Assembly (NCBI GenBank): GCA_963920665.1
Contig: OY987267.1
Location: 15,066,001-15,130,000, forward strand
Direction: 5' to 3'
Source: Straminergon stramineum
Taxonomy: Eukaryota; Streptophyta; Bryopsida; Hypnales; Calliergonaceae
Length of the DNA stretch: 64,000 nt
The position numbers and the translations under genes are program-made. Positions 33,303 through 46,469 of the stretch are shown in pieces (positions within the stretch are counted from its first letter, which is position 1; every line of letters starts with the position of its first letter). The notes under the pieces are model-generated. The model was given only the letters and a program-made list of their open reading frames with translations. It had not been told where the DNA came from and made no database searches.

Positions 33303-36155
33303 CTAAAACGAAATCAAATCATCCGCATTTTGTTTCTTAGACTTCTGGCTGTTGCTCCCTTCGGCTGATTTATTGCCAAAAATCATTTCATCCAAATCTG
33401 CCAATGCAGCGTCGTCTTGAGCAGAGGCGGGAGGTGTACTGGGCTTCGTCTCACGCTTCCGCACAAGTGAAGACGCTTCTTCCGCACCGTGATGAGAATC
33501 CTCCTCTTCCACAGCTTGTACATGGGCTAACGCTGGCTCCGCTGGCTGATCTGGTTGTTGCTCGGCAGTAACTCCTTTTAACATCTCCTCATACTTTGCC
33601 AAAACGCGCTGCAGGTCATCATTCACGTTCAGAGCCTCAAAGAGTACAGGATCGGCATCACCTGTCCTCTCAACGATCCTCTGCACTTTGAACTGAGAGC
33701 TCCGACACTGCTCCACTAACGTCATTGTCAGCTCCTCCTGCATGATCATCGGCGACTGTATTAGTCCTAGGCATTCAGAAGATTACAGTACAGGGCTTGG
33801 ATTATGCATGGGTATAAAAAATGGGTAACCTGACAACTTGTCAGTTGCACAGAACTAACTGTCTCGCTCAACGTAGCAAAGAGAGCACCAACTGTATTTC
33901 CGGAATCTCTACCTTCGCAGGCAAATCAAAATGGAAGATTCTAGGCTAACAGGTATCCTTAGCCATCATGAAATCTAATCTAACATAACAGTGTTGGTAT
34001 GGCACCTTTTGAGAACAGTGACAAATAAGAAAAAAGTCATGCCCAAGCAAAGCAAAGCAAATTAAGCAAAATTAAAGCTCTAACATGCTCTCACATGTAA
34101 AGACAACGGCTCAGTAACTTGAGGAGCTACCACTTGTTCAAAATGAACTCAATTTTGCAAAACATGATGACAGGGATTCCTTTCCATGCCAACATAAAGT
34201 TCTCTAGAATGTTATGTACATATCACGAGATTATATAAATAAAGAAGGAATTAAGGTTGTGTATAAGCATCCACCTTGAGGACTTCCTGTTGTGGAGACG
34301 ACGTCAAAACTGTGTTGAGAAGTTCAACACTGTTGCGTGCCACGTCGAAAACCTCCTTGGTGACTTCAAAGCTCACATCGTGATCTCCAGAAGCACTCAA
34401 ATCTCTGCTGTGGGCGCTCCCATCCAGCGCTCCAGACCCTGCTGTGGCGCTTGACCTCGCCACAGATTGCGGAGGGGTAAAAATCGGTGCAAGACTCTCC
34501 TCGTCCCTTCCGGGAAATCTGATTCCCCTGGATTTCAAACTCTGAAACGGGAAGCAAAAAAAGTAAAAAACCGTTATCATGTGCAAATCCAGAGGATAAC
34601 CTACTGCAGGCTTTGAACTACAGTAAGGGGGTGCAAGGCGGTTTCAGAATTGCGTTTCAAAACTCAACAGAGGTCTAATACTTGGAAAGAAGAACGGTGC
34701 TATGCCCAATTTGATAACAAATCGCAGAGCAAGAAATCACAAGGTTTGACACCCCAATAGCAAAAAAAGGTATTTCAAACCAGCTTATTGCAAATTCTGA
34801 AACAAAACGTATAATGCTGATACCCTATTGTATCCCTCTGGAAGTGCAATTTGGCCAACAGAGATTAAAGCCACAATAGGGATTCCTTCCTTCAAATGAA
34901 AACGATCAAGGTGGGTGTCAGACTGGCCCACGAAGTAGTCGATTTCAGGATTGCGTTCCAAAACTCCACAAGGGGCTAGTATCTTGAAGAAAAAGGAATC
35001 CCTTGGAGCCTAATTAGGTAACAAAATTAGAAATTGCAATGTCTGACAACCCCTATTCCATAAGGAAGAGGACATCATTAAAACCATCACGGCCCTGATT
35101 CCATGTCCTATCGACTGACCCCTCTTACCAATAACAACCCATCTATTCATACAATTGGTTGGTCTCCTACATCGTAAGAAACTCATGCACAGTAATAAAA
35201 ATCTGATCTCGATAGAGTCTCTCTGGCTCAAATACCCAAAGTAATTTCTCCACAGCTTTGAACTGATCTCCCCAAAATCACACTCCTACCCTACAATGAC
35301 CCCTGTAACCAAAAAGAACTCATCTATTCAAACCCTAACATGGACGTATTCGAATAACATGTAAGTATCCAAGAATCGGCTATATGCCTATGGCCACTGG
35401 TCTTTGAATGAAAATGGGGTCATCTATTATCCTTGGATCGTGGTCTACACCCCCGCACTTTGAAATTGCATAAGAAATTCAAAAAGAGTGATAAACATTT
35501 GATCTCAACAGGTTTAGCTGATCTTGAACCCAAAGATCTCCCAAACTCACACTCCAGAATAGGTTTAGAGTGAAGCCAAGAGTGTTTCAAGCTTAGGGTG
35601 AAGGAAAGGGGGGAGGTGCCCACTGACCTTGTAGGTTTCCTCGAAAATGGGCAGATACCGCAGCTCCTCCGTGGCCTCTCCCCAGGCCTCGATCAACTTG
35701 AGCGCTTTCTCCCGATTCTCGGTGGGCGTGGCTCGATCATCCACCATCTTCACCATCTCATCCAAAACCTTCTCCGATGCCACTTCCGAGAACATCTTCT
35801 CGCAGTTCTTCACACAAGTCTCCAGGAGCGTCAAAGCCAAGTATTGCACCCGTGTGCTCTTGAGCATGATCCGCTTCTTAATCGCCCTGGCGGTGTCCTG
35901 TCCGCTCACCTTCTCCAGGTTCACCAGGTCGCAAATCTCCAGGTTCTTCTCCCAATCGGGAAGCTCCAGATTCTCCCCCGTCGCGTCCTCCACCAGCTTG
36001 TCCGCCTGCGTGGGCACCTGGAAGAGCTCCTTCATCTTCTCGCTCACGGTCGACATGCGCTCGCTCATCTTGCGGCTCAACTCACCGCTCCCTACCTTCA
36101 GCTTCTCCCCGAACACGCTGAACTTCTCCTTCAGGTTGGTCGAAGGGCCCTCCAT
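33303..36155 (-). CDS. TOL: TOL / TOM1-like VHS-GAT endosomal sorting adaptor
   Basis: Three phase-0 exons (35628-36155, 34275-34541, 33303-33737) with GT-AG introns of 1086 and 537 bases give 409 residues, typical of the family. Residues ~54-190 are a VHS domain; the exon 1-2 join gives LKSRGIRFPGRDEESLAPIF, the family signature after helix 7. Residues ~225-310 form a GAT domain. The acidic, low-complexity tail ends ADDLISF. TOL proteins bind ubiquitinated plasma-membrane cargo and pass it to the ESCRT pathway for vacuolar degradation. The start at 36155 is chosen for its GCCACC ATGG context; an in-frame ATG 60 bases upstream is in weaker context. Introns are AT-rich, exons GC-rich. The subgroup number cannot be assigned. 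Confidence 0.93.
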
Positions 36156-36599
36156 GGTGGCGAAGGACAAAAAGAAACCCAATTCGAGAAGAGGAGCGAA
36201 AGCAGATTGAGACACAGAGGGATTGTGCAGGACAAACCGGGAGGTATGGGGAGAAATGCGACGAGGGGTGTGTGTGCTAACTTACAACGGGAACGACGAA
36301 TGCGAAGGAAGGCGAGCCCGCAATTGCAAGCAAGAGGCTATCGAGGGCTTCAGGCTGGTGGAGGGGCGAGAGACCCGATGGATGGATGGTGACATGGATG
36401 AATGCATTGTTGGTTTAATCGATGAATAGAGAGTCAAGGAAGAAGAGTCCTGACTTACTGATCAAGGCGAGGACATCAGAAACGCGGCAATTGCCGGCTT
36501 CCGAGGGGTAGAGACTTGAGAGCATCGCCTGCCACCTTCTTGGTTTGAGCCCGGCATCTGCCGAAGCCACTGTTGCCATGGAGAGACGCATCATTCTTT

Positions 36600-38990
36600 C
36601 ACAAGTTGTTGCAAGGATAGGGAGCTTCTCGCAAAGCCTTCTTTCACAAGCAGTTTCCTCACAAAACTTAATTTTTTATAGAAATTTTGAAGAAATCTAA
36701 AAGTATCCAATGATCACACAAACTTGTACCCTTATGTCTAACACAGTGTAGAAAATATGTAACAAACTCTAAGAAAATGTCAAAATGTAATCCCTCCACT
36801 TAAGAATTGTAGAAGATTTAGTACACAATAACTAATGTGACTAATGTCCCCAAAGGGGCATTTGTCTTATTAGTCATAGCTAAAGAAATCTTCACAATAT
36901 GTACTTCTTCTTTCCAAAAATAATCCTAACATTCCCCAACATAGGAATATTTTCTAAACAAGCATATTAACTTATGGAATTGGACATGTGAACACAAATT
37001 TTTTTAATTTTTGGTTTGGGTGTAAAAGCAATCCAAAAATTATGCAAAAATCAAAAGTGTCCAATGTCCCACAAATTTGTACCTAGGTCTTTAATACAAT
37101 ATAGAAAATATATTTAAATTCTAAGATGAATTAACTTCCATATACTCAAGAGTTGTGGAAGATTATTACATTAAGACTAATGTGACTAATGCCCTTGTAG
37201 TCACATTAGTCGTTGTGTAATAAATCTTCTACAACATTTACATCTTGATTCACAAAATTGTCGACTTTTACAATACTTATCTCTTGATTCACAAATGTGA
37301 CCATAACTTCTACGTTGGTATCACCAATTTGGCATTTAACCGTTGTCAGTACATGGGGTCCAATGACAACAAGGGCCATGAAAGTCTCATTTACTAATCT
37401 AATTTTTACCTGGATAGAGGATGAATCTATGGGCCCTACACCTCTACATACACAACCTCAAAAAGCTATTGGCAAGCTTGTTTAGCAATAGGCAAATCTC
37501 CTTTGCTCTCATGTGATGTTGTTTTGAAAAGTTGTTGCCATTCTAAATCATGGAAGTGTTCATTCAAGTAAAAAATTTTAGGTTTTGGATATTGGAAAGT
37601 GCCACAATTGGGGGGATTTACCATATTTAGAATCAAAGATCCAAAATGATCTAGAAATATCACTAAATACAAAGTTAACTACTCTATAATAGGACAAGAC
37701 GAAGAATTTTACATTTACTTGAGTAGTGAAAAAAATTGGAGTTTTGTACCTTGGGTATCACAAGACTATATTGAATTTATTCTTGCCACTTATGAATCCA
37801 TTGGAAGGGGACTATTACTGAATTTTTCTCCTATAGAAAAATGCAATAACTCATTTTGTACTAGTCACCAAAGAACAATTTTGGAAAATTTTAATTCATA
37901 TTAGGGGTTGGAGACTTTGATTTTAAGATGATGCAATCAAAAAATATAAAAAATCATAGCTACAAAAAGAAGGCATCCTTTTATGATTGTTCTTGGCTAG
38001 CTAAGACATTGAGGAGGTGAGTTTTGGGCTATTGGAGGGTGCTAAGGTATAAGCTCTTGGCTTAAATATAAGTAGTGACATTGTTATTCCTTGAAATAAT
38101 TTAGTTATTTGAAAAAGTACAAGTTGCATATTTTTCTAAACATTTTTTTCTTATAGAAAGATTAGAATATGCATGTGCTTTAAAGTAGAAATATTTTGTA
38201 AGATGATTTTTTTTCATAAGAATAATTTGAAGAAATAATTTTTCAAAAACTGAAAATTCTTTTAAGAAATATTTTTTGCTAAGTCTACCTAATTAATAGC
38301 TAAGTTACTATGAAGTGAATTCTCAAAGACTTTTTGTTGACATTTGCAATACTCTATATGTAAGATTTGTGCTTCATTTTAGTTGAATCTTGTTAGAAAT
38401 TGAAAAACATTTCATATAAACTAGGCGTATATTTTTTTGAATCACATATGAAGAACCATAATTTTCCGAAGTGCTAATTATAGATGTATCCAAAATCATC
38501 CATAGGTTCTTATATTTAAATTATATACATTTAAGAAGCAATTTTGTATGTTTTGTTTTAAAGGTTTTGTTTAGATGTGTAGTATGGTATAGGAGCCTAA
38601 AATCATAAGGGACCTATCCAATGGAATTTGTACCTCGGCAATCCCCTCTATTCCAAACAAGATGTTTTATGCCAACATAAAAGTCATGTAGATCATAATG
38701 CTTCATAAACATGTGAATTATTTGGTAGTGACTTATATGGGGTGGCCAATTGAAATAGTACAAGGGGCTACTAATGATCAATTTCAAAAAATATAAAACA
38801 CACACCAAAAAAATGAAAAATAGAAAGAAAAAAAAATCATTATTAAGACAAAACTCCCCAAATTCATCTTTTTAATAACAACAAATTTCTCGGTCACTTT
38901 TGAGTATTGCAACGTATTCATACACTTGTATCCAAATCACTATGCGAACAATGTAGAACCAAATTTGTCTTAGTAGGTAGTCGTAGGAGT
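36600..38990. other. AT-rich intergenic DNA upstream of the TOL gene
   Basis: About 36156-36600 is GC-richer and probably holds the TOL promoter and leader. Beyond that are two direct repeat copies (36675-36880 and 37010-37215) and featureless AT-rich DNA. Confidence 0.5.
36675..37215 (+). repeat. Two direct copies of a ~205-bp repeat, each ending in a hairpin
   Basis: Copy 1 is about 36675-36880 and copy 2 about 37010-37215. Shared blocks include TCCAATG.(T)C.CACAAA.TTGTACC, ATAGAAAATAT and GTTGTGGAAGATT. Each ends in a palindrome around ACTAATGTGACTAATG: 36829-36876 and 37182-37213. The same palindrome core occurs at 52.5 kb. Confidence 0.6.
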
Positions 38991-39640
38991 AACATAGGGG
39001 GCTCTAAAAGCACCCACTAACACAAAGGTACATTTTACTTTCTTCAATAAATCAACAATGTAAATTTTAGGAGGTGGTTGCTTTTAGGTACCATTGCATT
39101 TCCACTTCAAAAATTTGTAACTAATTTCACAAAGGTCCAAAAAATATGAAACAACTTGGATTTGATGCCAATTCCATTTTTCTTCTTACGAAAATTTACT
39201 GAATTTTTTTTCTCGAAAAATTTAGCTTCCCCCCAAATGCATCCAGCTCTTAAGAGGTTACTTTAATTCTAGAGCAAACTACCTCCCAAGAGCCAAGAGT
39301 GAGGCTTTGTAACGTGAGGATGTTCTAATAGTACCCCTACTCTAAAAACGACCATTAATAGAGGGGCACATTTTACTTTCTTCAATGTATCAATAGTATA
39401 CATTTCAGGAGGTGGTTGCTTTCAGAGACCATTGCGTTCAATTTCCAAAATCTGTAATTAATTCCACAACAGTCCAAAAAATATGAAACCACTTGGGTTA
39501 CTTAGATTCCAATTCCATTTTTCTTCCGACAAAAATTTGTGAAAATTGCTTCAAGGAGTTTCGCTTTCACTTTAAAAGCATCCCACCTTCCTGGAGCCAG
39601 GAGTGAAGTTTTTTTGGCTTGAGGCCAGGCACCGAAATGA
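38990..39640 (+). repeat. Tandem pair of a ~340-bp dispersed repeat
   Basis: Copies at about 38990-39235 and 39335-39545 share ACATTTTACTTTCTTCAAT, AGGAGGTGGTTGCTTT, GTCCAAAAAATATGAAAC and CCAATTCCATTTTTCTTC. Each is followed by a short GAGCCA(A/G)GAGTGA block. A third, inverse copy is at 17775-18085. It is non-coding. Confidence 0.7.
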
Positions 39641-40437
39641 ATGGCTTCCACCATTCTTGCCAGTTTTCTTATGAGTGACTGTGGTCCCTCCCACATGCTG
39701 AAACTCCTGAAAACATGAAAAGCCTCCTTTTGTACAGTTTCTTGTTCATACACGGTAGCTACCAGCCCTTTTCTTTTTTCTTTTTTGAGAAAGTGACAAG
39801 ATGGCGATCACTTAAATTTTAGCGAAGCATTGTATTTCTATAATCATCCATCTTTTGGACCAAAAAACACTTTCAGTCATATTCATGCACTTTTTCATCC
39901 AAATTTGGCAATTTCATCCACATTTTCCTTGGAAAAGGAAAATTTCTGGCAATAAAAGATTACTTTTATCTGGAGAAAACTAGATATTTATTTTAAAATG
40001 GTGCAATCTGGCCCCATAGTGCCAAAAAAAAAGGGCTCGTAGCTACAGGACGGTGCATTCTTTTCGTGACAGAACTTATTTGATTTTGTATACTGCGAGT
40101 AAGAGGGGTGTGTCAATGAAGTTTACATAAGGAAATACCAAATTGGAACTCAACTCCAAATCAGATTGGATTGCAAAAAAAACACGAGCAATGACTACTT
40201 CAATAAAAATTAAACTGGAATTTTTCAATGAGCTACTAAGGCTATAAGTAGAGGACCAAGATCATGGTCCGTCATGGAACTTGTGCGCTACAGTACCTTA
40301 CTCGGAAAAAAAAGGACAGGCTCAAGTTTCAACGCTTTGATTTTTTTTTTGTCTGTATTGTCAATGTGTGAGACATTCTCTATATCAATAAGTCTTGAAT
40401 ATATAGGGAGTCTGAGAGGGCCTTCTAGAATGTCACA

Positions 40438-40460
40438 TTGTAACAAGAATAATTCTTGTT
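40438..40460. repeat. Short perfect palindrome
   Basis: GTAACAAGAAT and its inverse ATTCTTGTTAC are separated by one base, within a longer imperfect dyad bounded by CATTGT and ACAATG. There is no T-run or gene next to it, so its role is unknown. Confidence 0.5.
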
Positions 40461-40652
40461 ACACAATGGGATGATTTTGGGGGGAGGGGGGTGATTTATT
40501 GTGCCAAAGTGATATTAATAGCAAGGGAAGTGAATAAAAGAATAAAGGAAATTTTCGGAAAATAATCTATATATTGCAAGAATCAATTGTCATTGCCCAT
40601 GCAAATTTGGGGGTCCCAACTTATATAGTATTGTACAATACCTGGAAACTAA

Positions 40653-40802
40653 GGGCCTATTTATGCCAAAAAACTTTAGGTTGGAGCCCAAAGAAATGAA
40701 GTGTTTTGATTGGAAGATAGCTATGCTATCAAAACCAAAGTTTCAATCAAAACAATCCATTTCCTTGGACTCCAACCCAAAATTTTTGGTGTAAATAGGC
40801 CC
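40653..40802. mobile_element. 150-bp Tourist-like MITE with TAA target duplication
   Basis: The ends GGGCCTATTTATGCC and, inverted, GGGCCTATTTACACC resemble the GGGCCTGTTTGG ends common in plant PIF/Harbinger and hAT MITEs. TAA stands on both sides (40650-40652 and 40803-40805), favouring PIF/Harbinger. The arms pair through most of the element (TGGAGCCCAAAGAAATG with its inverse). Confidence 0.8.
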
Positions 40803-41169
40803 TAAAATACAATTCAAACAGATAGCTTTCAAGCTCCAACCTTGTGAATATCGAATTGTTGTCAAATTTTCAAATTTTCTTGAAATTGAAAATCATAAAG
40901 TGCAATGGAAAACTCAGAGAGATTATTTTTGTGTAATATAATAATTTCACATAGAAAAAACTATAAAAATGTACATCACTTTGGATTATTTTAGCATGAT
41001 GTCTACCATCTAGTACTACCACCTTCATTCTAAGAGGTATTGTGGAAATGAGAACATCGAGCACATCTTTGGAGACCCCCTTCTATACACATTGAATTAC
41101 AACAGTCATTTGCCCCCATGTTTTGCGACTGATACTTGTCTTGAACATGGTCTTTTACAATTTTCCATA

Positions 41170-42575
41170 TATTCTTTATAGGTCACAAAGTTGTAAAAGA
41201 AAGTCATAAGACATAATCATATTTGTAGAACTTATGAAGACTCTTCAAGACATACAAGGGGGAATTAGAAAACTCAGAGAGAGGATCACAAGATCTCCAT
41301 CTCATAAGTTGTGCATGAAAAACATGATCTTCTTTTAAGGGGATGGGCAAAGCACACAAAACCAAGGATTTTCTTGTGAAATTGGAGTTGTATTTCTAAA
41401 CTCAACATGCACTTGACAAGGACAAGATTACCATTGTAATGTCTTTCTTGAAGGAACATGATTTGAAGTGGTGGACCTAATATAAAGACGAAAAATAAGG
41501 AAGTGGCTAGTGGAAAATCTTGATTCGATTGGCTTTAAAGAGCTACTAAGCAATTGATTCACCCCAATGTACAAAGAAACTTGCAATGGAATGACATTGA
41601 TTTGGTTGAAACAAACTAGCACTTTAAGGAGGTATGTGAAGAAATTCAGTGTACTATTTAGTATGCTTTTCAACTAGAGGAATTGGCCGAGAAGATTATC
41701 TTCTTCAATGGAATCCAAAATTGGGTGGAGCGAACATTGTTTCGAATGCTAAGGTTGCTGAAACTAGTATTGAGCTATTCAAGTGTGTCAAAAGGATTGG
41801 TGATGTTGAAGGTCCTAATATGAGGGCAATAAAGGGAACATTGGCACATGAAATCATGAATCAACCAAATCAAATTTGAAGCACCAACTAAGGAATTGCA
41901 TTTGACAAAAGCATAAGCATGGGCAAAGGTGATCATACCAAAAAAAACCAAGAAGTGGCAAAAAGCCTAAGTTGGATTCAAGTCAAATAACTTATTTCAA
42001 CTGTAGCAAGAAGAGTCATATGGCAAGAAATTGCGCCAAACCTAAGGTGAATGCTCAAAGCATGCACACCTATGTGGTGAAGCATTTGCTTTAAAGCAAA
42101 AAAAATTGAGCTAGGGTCGAGTTTGTTATTCTTCCTAGAAGCCATTGGCCAACATAATGTTTCCTTTTTGTTAGATATAGAGGCAATCCGCTTGTTCGTA
42201 AGTCCGAGAGCACTAAAGGAGTTGGTCTTGCAAATGGAAAAGGCAAACAAGTCCATCAATGTGAGGTTTGCTAAGGTTAAGCCTCACATTGCAATGGATG
42301 TAGAGGAAAAATGTACAAAGTTTTCTTTTGTAGAAGACATCATTGTAAGTAAAATAGATGGAGTAGCCTTAGTTCTTAAAAATTATTTTTTGATGCATAA
42401 AGAGTGGGCATAAGGCAACAACCAATGTTTAAGGTAGTTGCCAATGTGAATGGTAGAACCAAGGCTATTTCCTTGGAGAATTGAGTCCAATTAGCTACCA
42501 TAGAGGACCCAAAGGACATTATGTTCTTTGTTGTGATGCATGCATGTCATACCAAAAAGTACCCCCTAATGGGAT
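41170..42575 (+). pseudogene. Relic of a retrotransposon gag-protease region (Ty3/gypsy-like)
   Basis: Pieces in changing frames on the + strand give gag-like sequence (around 41430-41880), a CCHC zinc knuckle near 41990-42040 in which the first Cys has become Tyr (YFNCSKKSHMARNC), and a retropepsin-like stretch at 42123-42413. There the usual D(S/T)GA is changed to DIEA and is followed by VSPRALKEL. Frames are broken many times, so nothing functional can be made. No LTR or reverse transcriptase was found next to it. Confidence 0.65.
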
Positions 42576-44614
42576 TGTCAATTTAATTATAATGCCATAG
42601 CAAGGGTTTATTCACAAAGAATATTGTAGTGGAATAGGAAAGATAATCAATAAATTATAAATTATAAAGCCAATCACTAGCTAAATATTCACTTACAATA
42701 ATGCACAAATTATCACACATTTTTTTTTACAAAACATATTGACATTGAAGGAAAGCACAAGTTTAAAAATTATACAATGGAGACACATATGGTGATGAAT
42801 TACCATGTAATCAAAGAAAATATGAAAGACTAATCAACCTATACTCCAAGTTTATGGTGACTCTTCAAATTTCAAAATCCAATAATTGCTATGTCTACTT
42901 GTTATCATCATTTCCCAAACCTATTCATCCATTTGTCTTTTCTATCACTTTCCCTATCTCACTATTAGTCCTTATTACAATGAAATGAAAATTATGTGTA
43001 ATGGAAGTTTCAAAATTGAATTGAGACAACTGTCCTACAACTATTCACATCAAAAGACAAAGTTTTAAAGTTTTCAGTAATAGGAAGACTACATAGCCTC
43101 CTACTTAGTCACAATTGACACAATTGTCAATCACATTTGGAACATTTTTTGCAATGGTGATCCACTCAATGAACTTGTTCTTAATCAATTTGTCCTAGAC
43201 CTTTTTGAATGTCCTCACAATGTCCTAGCAATATTGTCCATACTTTGAAGCTATTTTTAATTTCCAAACTTGATTGCCATCAGATTCCTTCACTAATGAT
43301 TAATAATATTTTTTGAAATTGATCCAATGTTCTCAAATGTTCTGACTTGATCAAATTGATTAATGGAAACTTCAAATTTATCAATTTTTTTTCTTGGATT
43401 TCCATTATGGGAACTTGTTTTTGTCAATTAGATTGGAGAAGGACTAGGAAAAAAGAGACCTTTCTATAGGTTTAGACTCAATTTGTCACTCAAAAAGGAC
43501 ATATTAGGAAAGATTCTAAAGAATTCTAAGATAATTTGACAATCAAACATGTTTATTTCTATCAATTAGTAAAAATTTATTTCTATGAATTTGTAAAGAA
43601 ATTCCTTGGATATAGACTTTAAAAATTTCACAATTTAAGCAAAACAACAAAAGTCCCAAAATAATCTATTAGGGAAGAATTGACACTTTTTACATAGATT
43701 AAAAGATCCTTCAACTCTCAGTCTATTTGCTTGTAACCTTCTACTAATACATGTTACAACAAGTAAGAAGATATTTGAATGTACATTTCTAGTTGACATG
43801 ACTCTAAATAAAGTTAGTGAGATTCATTAGACAACTTGTCTTTTAAGAATTTTAATTTAAAATAAAATAATCTCTTTGATTCTCAATCAGTGTTAACTCT
43901 TGTTAATATTCCGCTTCCTTTATCTTATGTGTCTTTGTTTCAACAACTTATAGCATTTTGATTCAATTGTCTTATCAATTTTTCTTCTTCCTTATTTTGT
44001 TAAAGTTGAACAATTTTTTAACTTCCTTGTTCTTAGTTCCTTCAAATCTTCTTATATAGACTATGAACAAACTTGATTATGGACTATTATATTCATTGTC
44101 TATTATTAGATTTAAAAAGAATAGAAATTATTATTGATGATTCTTCAATTGGAGTCTTGAATTTAAAAACTACATTGGACTATTCTTTTTCCTTTTTTTT
44201 AATCATGCTTCATGTTGAATTTTAATCCTTTGACAATACGAAATTTAAAGACTAAGAGAAATCCAATCTAATTTATTAAATCTTTTCATACTCTTTATTC
44301 TCCTTTTAACTCTACTTAGACTCAAATTATTATTAGCAAGATCTATTACATTGAATGAAAGAAAACTAAGAAAAATATTATTTTGACAATTGACAAGTTG
44401 AAACTATTAGAAAAGATGACTAAAATCACATGAACCATTTAAATCTTCTTTTCATTCTTTATGGTCTCATATTTCTTTTTCAGAATTACATTTCCTTAAT
44501 TGATTGACTATGTCTATTTGACAATGTTATTGGGAATTTTTATTCTAATTAATTTGGATTCAAATTCTTGTAGACTTAGTTTATATGTTTTTTTAGACAT
44601 CACTCATGGTTAGT
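42576..44614. other. Very AT-rich intergenic DNA, nothing recognised
   Basis: No ORF of interest, dyad element or repeat was seen in this stretch. It may be the remains of the retrotransposon or of other old elements. Confidence 0.5.
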
Positions 44615-44618
44615 TTAA

Positions 44619-45426
44619 CCCCTAAAGGACCATTGTCCCCTTGGGGGACTGATTGGATTTTGGACAAGTACCTACTATCTCAATTCTTGTCATGATTTTT
44701 TGAAACTTTTTCTTAAAAAATTAAAACACATTAGCTTTGAGAGAATATAAATTTTATTTCAATAGGTGTGTGGGAGCAAAAAAAAATGCCAAATAAGCTT
44801 AAAATAAGGGAGGTTGGATAAGAAAAAATTTCTATGATTTTTTTATTTCAATTTTTTTCTCATAGATTATATTTTTGTCTATATAAAAAGATTTGATTCA
44901 TTCTATTTGGATAAGTGATGTGAAAGTTATGGAGCATCTTGTTTATTCTGGGCAACTATAGAAACTTCTTGAGAAAATCATGTGTTGGATTCATTTTTGA
45001 ACTCAATTTTCATAATCTTTCAAAAACAAAAGTTCCATGTGGTTTAGTTTGCTTGCTAGAACAATCTCACCATTGGAATTAGTGTATTTTGATTCCATCA
45101 TAGAGATATTATTAAGAATGAAAATTAAGTTGTTTTTCTCTTCATTTTTTTTCCTAGACTCTCAACTCAATTCTCCACTATAAAGATTTAAACCTCAAAA
45201 CTCTGTAGTGCAAAAAAACTTGTTTCCTTCACTTTAAATGCAAATATCTCGCAATCTATGCAGTCAAAATTTCTCAAATTTATTCTACACATTTTCATAT
45301 TAATTAGATGTAAGATCCTATAGTTATATGTGCAAAAAAATTATTTCCAAAGTTTTTTCTCTTTGCAACAGAAATGACAAATTTAAGTGTTTTTTACTAG
45401 AAAAAAAGGCCTTAGTCCTATAGGGG
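44619..45426. mobile_element. TTAA-flanked element A (808 bp), CCCCTAAA ends
   Basis: The left end is CCCCTAAAGGACCA; the right end, inverted, is CCCCTATAGGACTAAGGCC. TTAA stands on both sides (44615-44618 and 45427-45430). The interior has no transposase and shares ordered blocks with the element at 57.7 kb (ATGAAAGTTATG.GG type, CATTGG.ATT.G, AATCTA..(C/T)AGT, GAAATGACA). TTAA duplication with CCC ends is the hallmark of piggyBac; a Tc1/mariner reading (TA duplication, ACCCC ends) is the alternative. Confidence 0.6.
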
Positions 45427-45430
45427 TTAA

Positions 45431-46460
45431 TAATCCAATTTCTATACTTCATCTTTATAAACTATTAGTCTTAATAGAAGAGAAATCAATTAGGCTACTA
45501 CTTCATTGTAAAAAAAAATTATTTTGTCCCTCCACTTTTTAAATTTATTCATATTCGATTATGAACTTATTCTTGAAAGACAAATTTTTTTGATAGGGAC
45601 TTATTGACATGTTGAGAAAATCACTCTTTTATTTAAGAGTAAATTATTATCCTTACATTAGAATTAAGAAAATTTTCCTCACAAAAAACAATACAGTGAA
45701 TTTAGCAAGTATAAAATATTTATAGAAATATATTCAAAAAAAATTTCAATCCCCTACTTCTCCAGATTCATTGTATTCAATTAGCCTCTTAAAATCCCAA
45801 TGATAAAAATGATGCCATCCATCCACTAGAGTCCCATATTCTTTGGTTTCACTAATTTTTACATACTTTGACCAATTTTTTTATCAAGTCATTTTTATCT
45901 TCTTCAAGAAATAATAGTAATATACGAAGCTTGGTGCATTTCTGCTTCATTTTATTAAGCCATGTAGTATTTCTTCACCATTTGTCTCATCTTCTTTCAC
46001 AATCATAGTCACATATTGATTCATTTTTATTTTACGTTAATATTTAACATTTGAAGTAGAATAAGGTTGTTCACCTTTAACGATGGAAAGCATGTATTTT
46101 TTTTTAATATTTCAAAATCAAAACTTCATAATCTAGTGACATCATTTTTCATCATATCTTATGTGTAGGTCAATTTTGGAAATAATTAGGGAAAATTTGG
46201 AACATGTCTAAACTTTGAAAAATTGTACAACTATTTTTGAAATTCTGATAAAAATTCATTTTTACCAATAATTCTGAAAATTAAAAAATTATTGTGGAGA
46301 AAATTTAGAGATAGGAACACACTTATGTATGAATAGAAAAAATCAATCCATTCAAAAAGATTGTCAAAAAATTAAGAAGAGTGAAGTCCTAAAAGCCAAG
46401 AAATTTGAATCAAATTGCCGAATTGTCCAAATGCCAAAATAAAATTATTTCGTCACTATG
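45431..46460. other. AT-rich intergenic DNA, nothing recognised
   Basis: I see no gene, dyad element or repeat here. Confidence 0.45.
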
Positions 46461-46469
46461 GTGTCAAAT

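Noticed and set aside
35598..36392. 264-codon + strand ORF opposite TOL exon 1
   Set aside because: It is a shadow of the VHS-coding exon; the sense strand has family sequence and correct splice sites.
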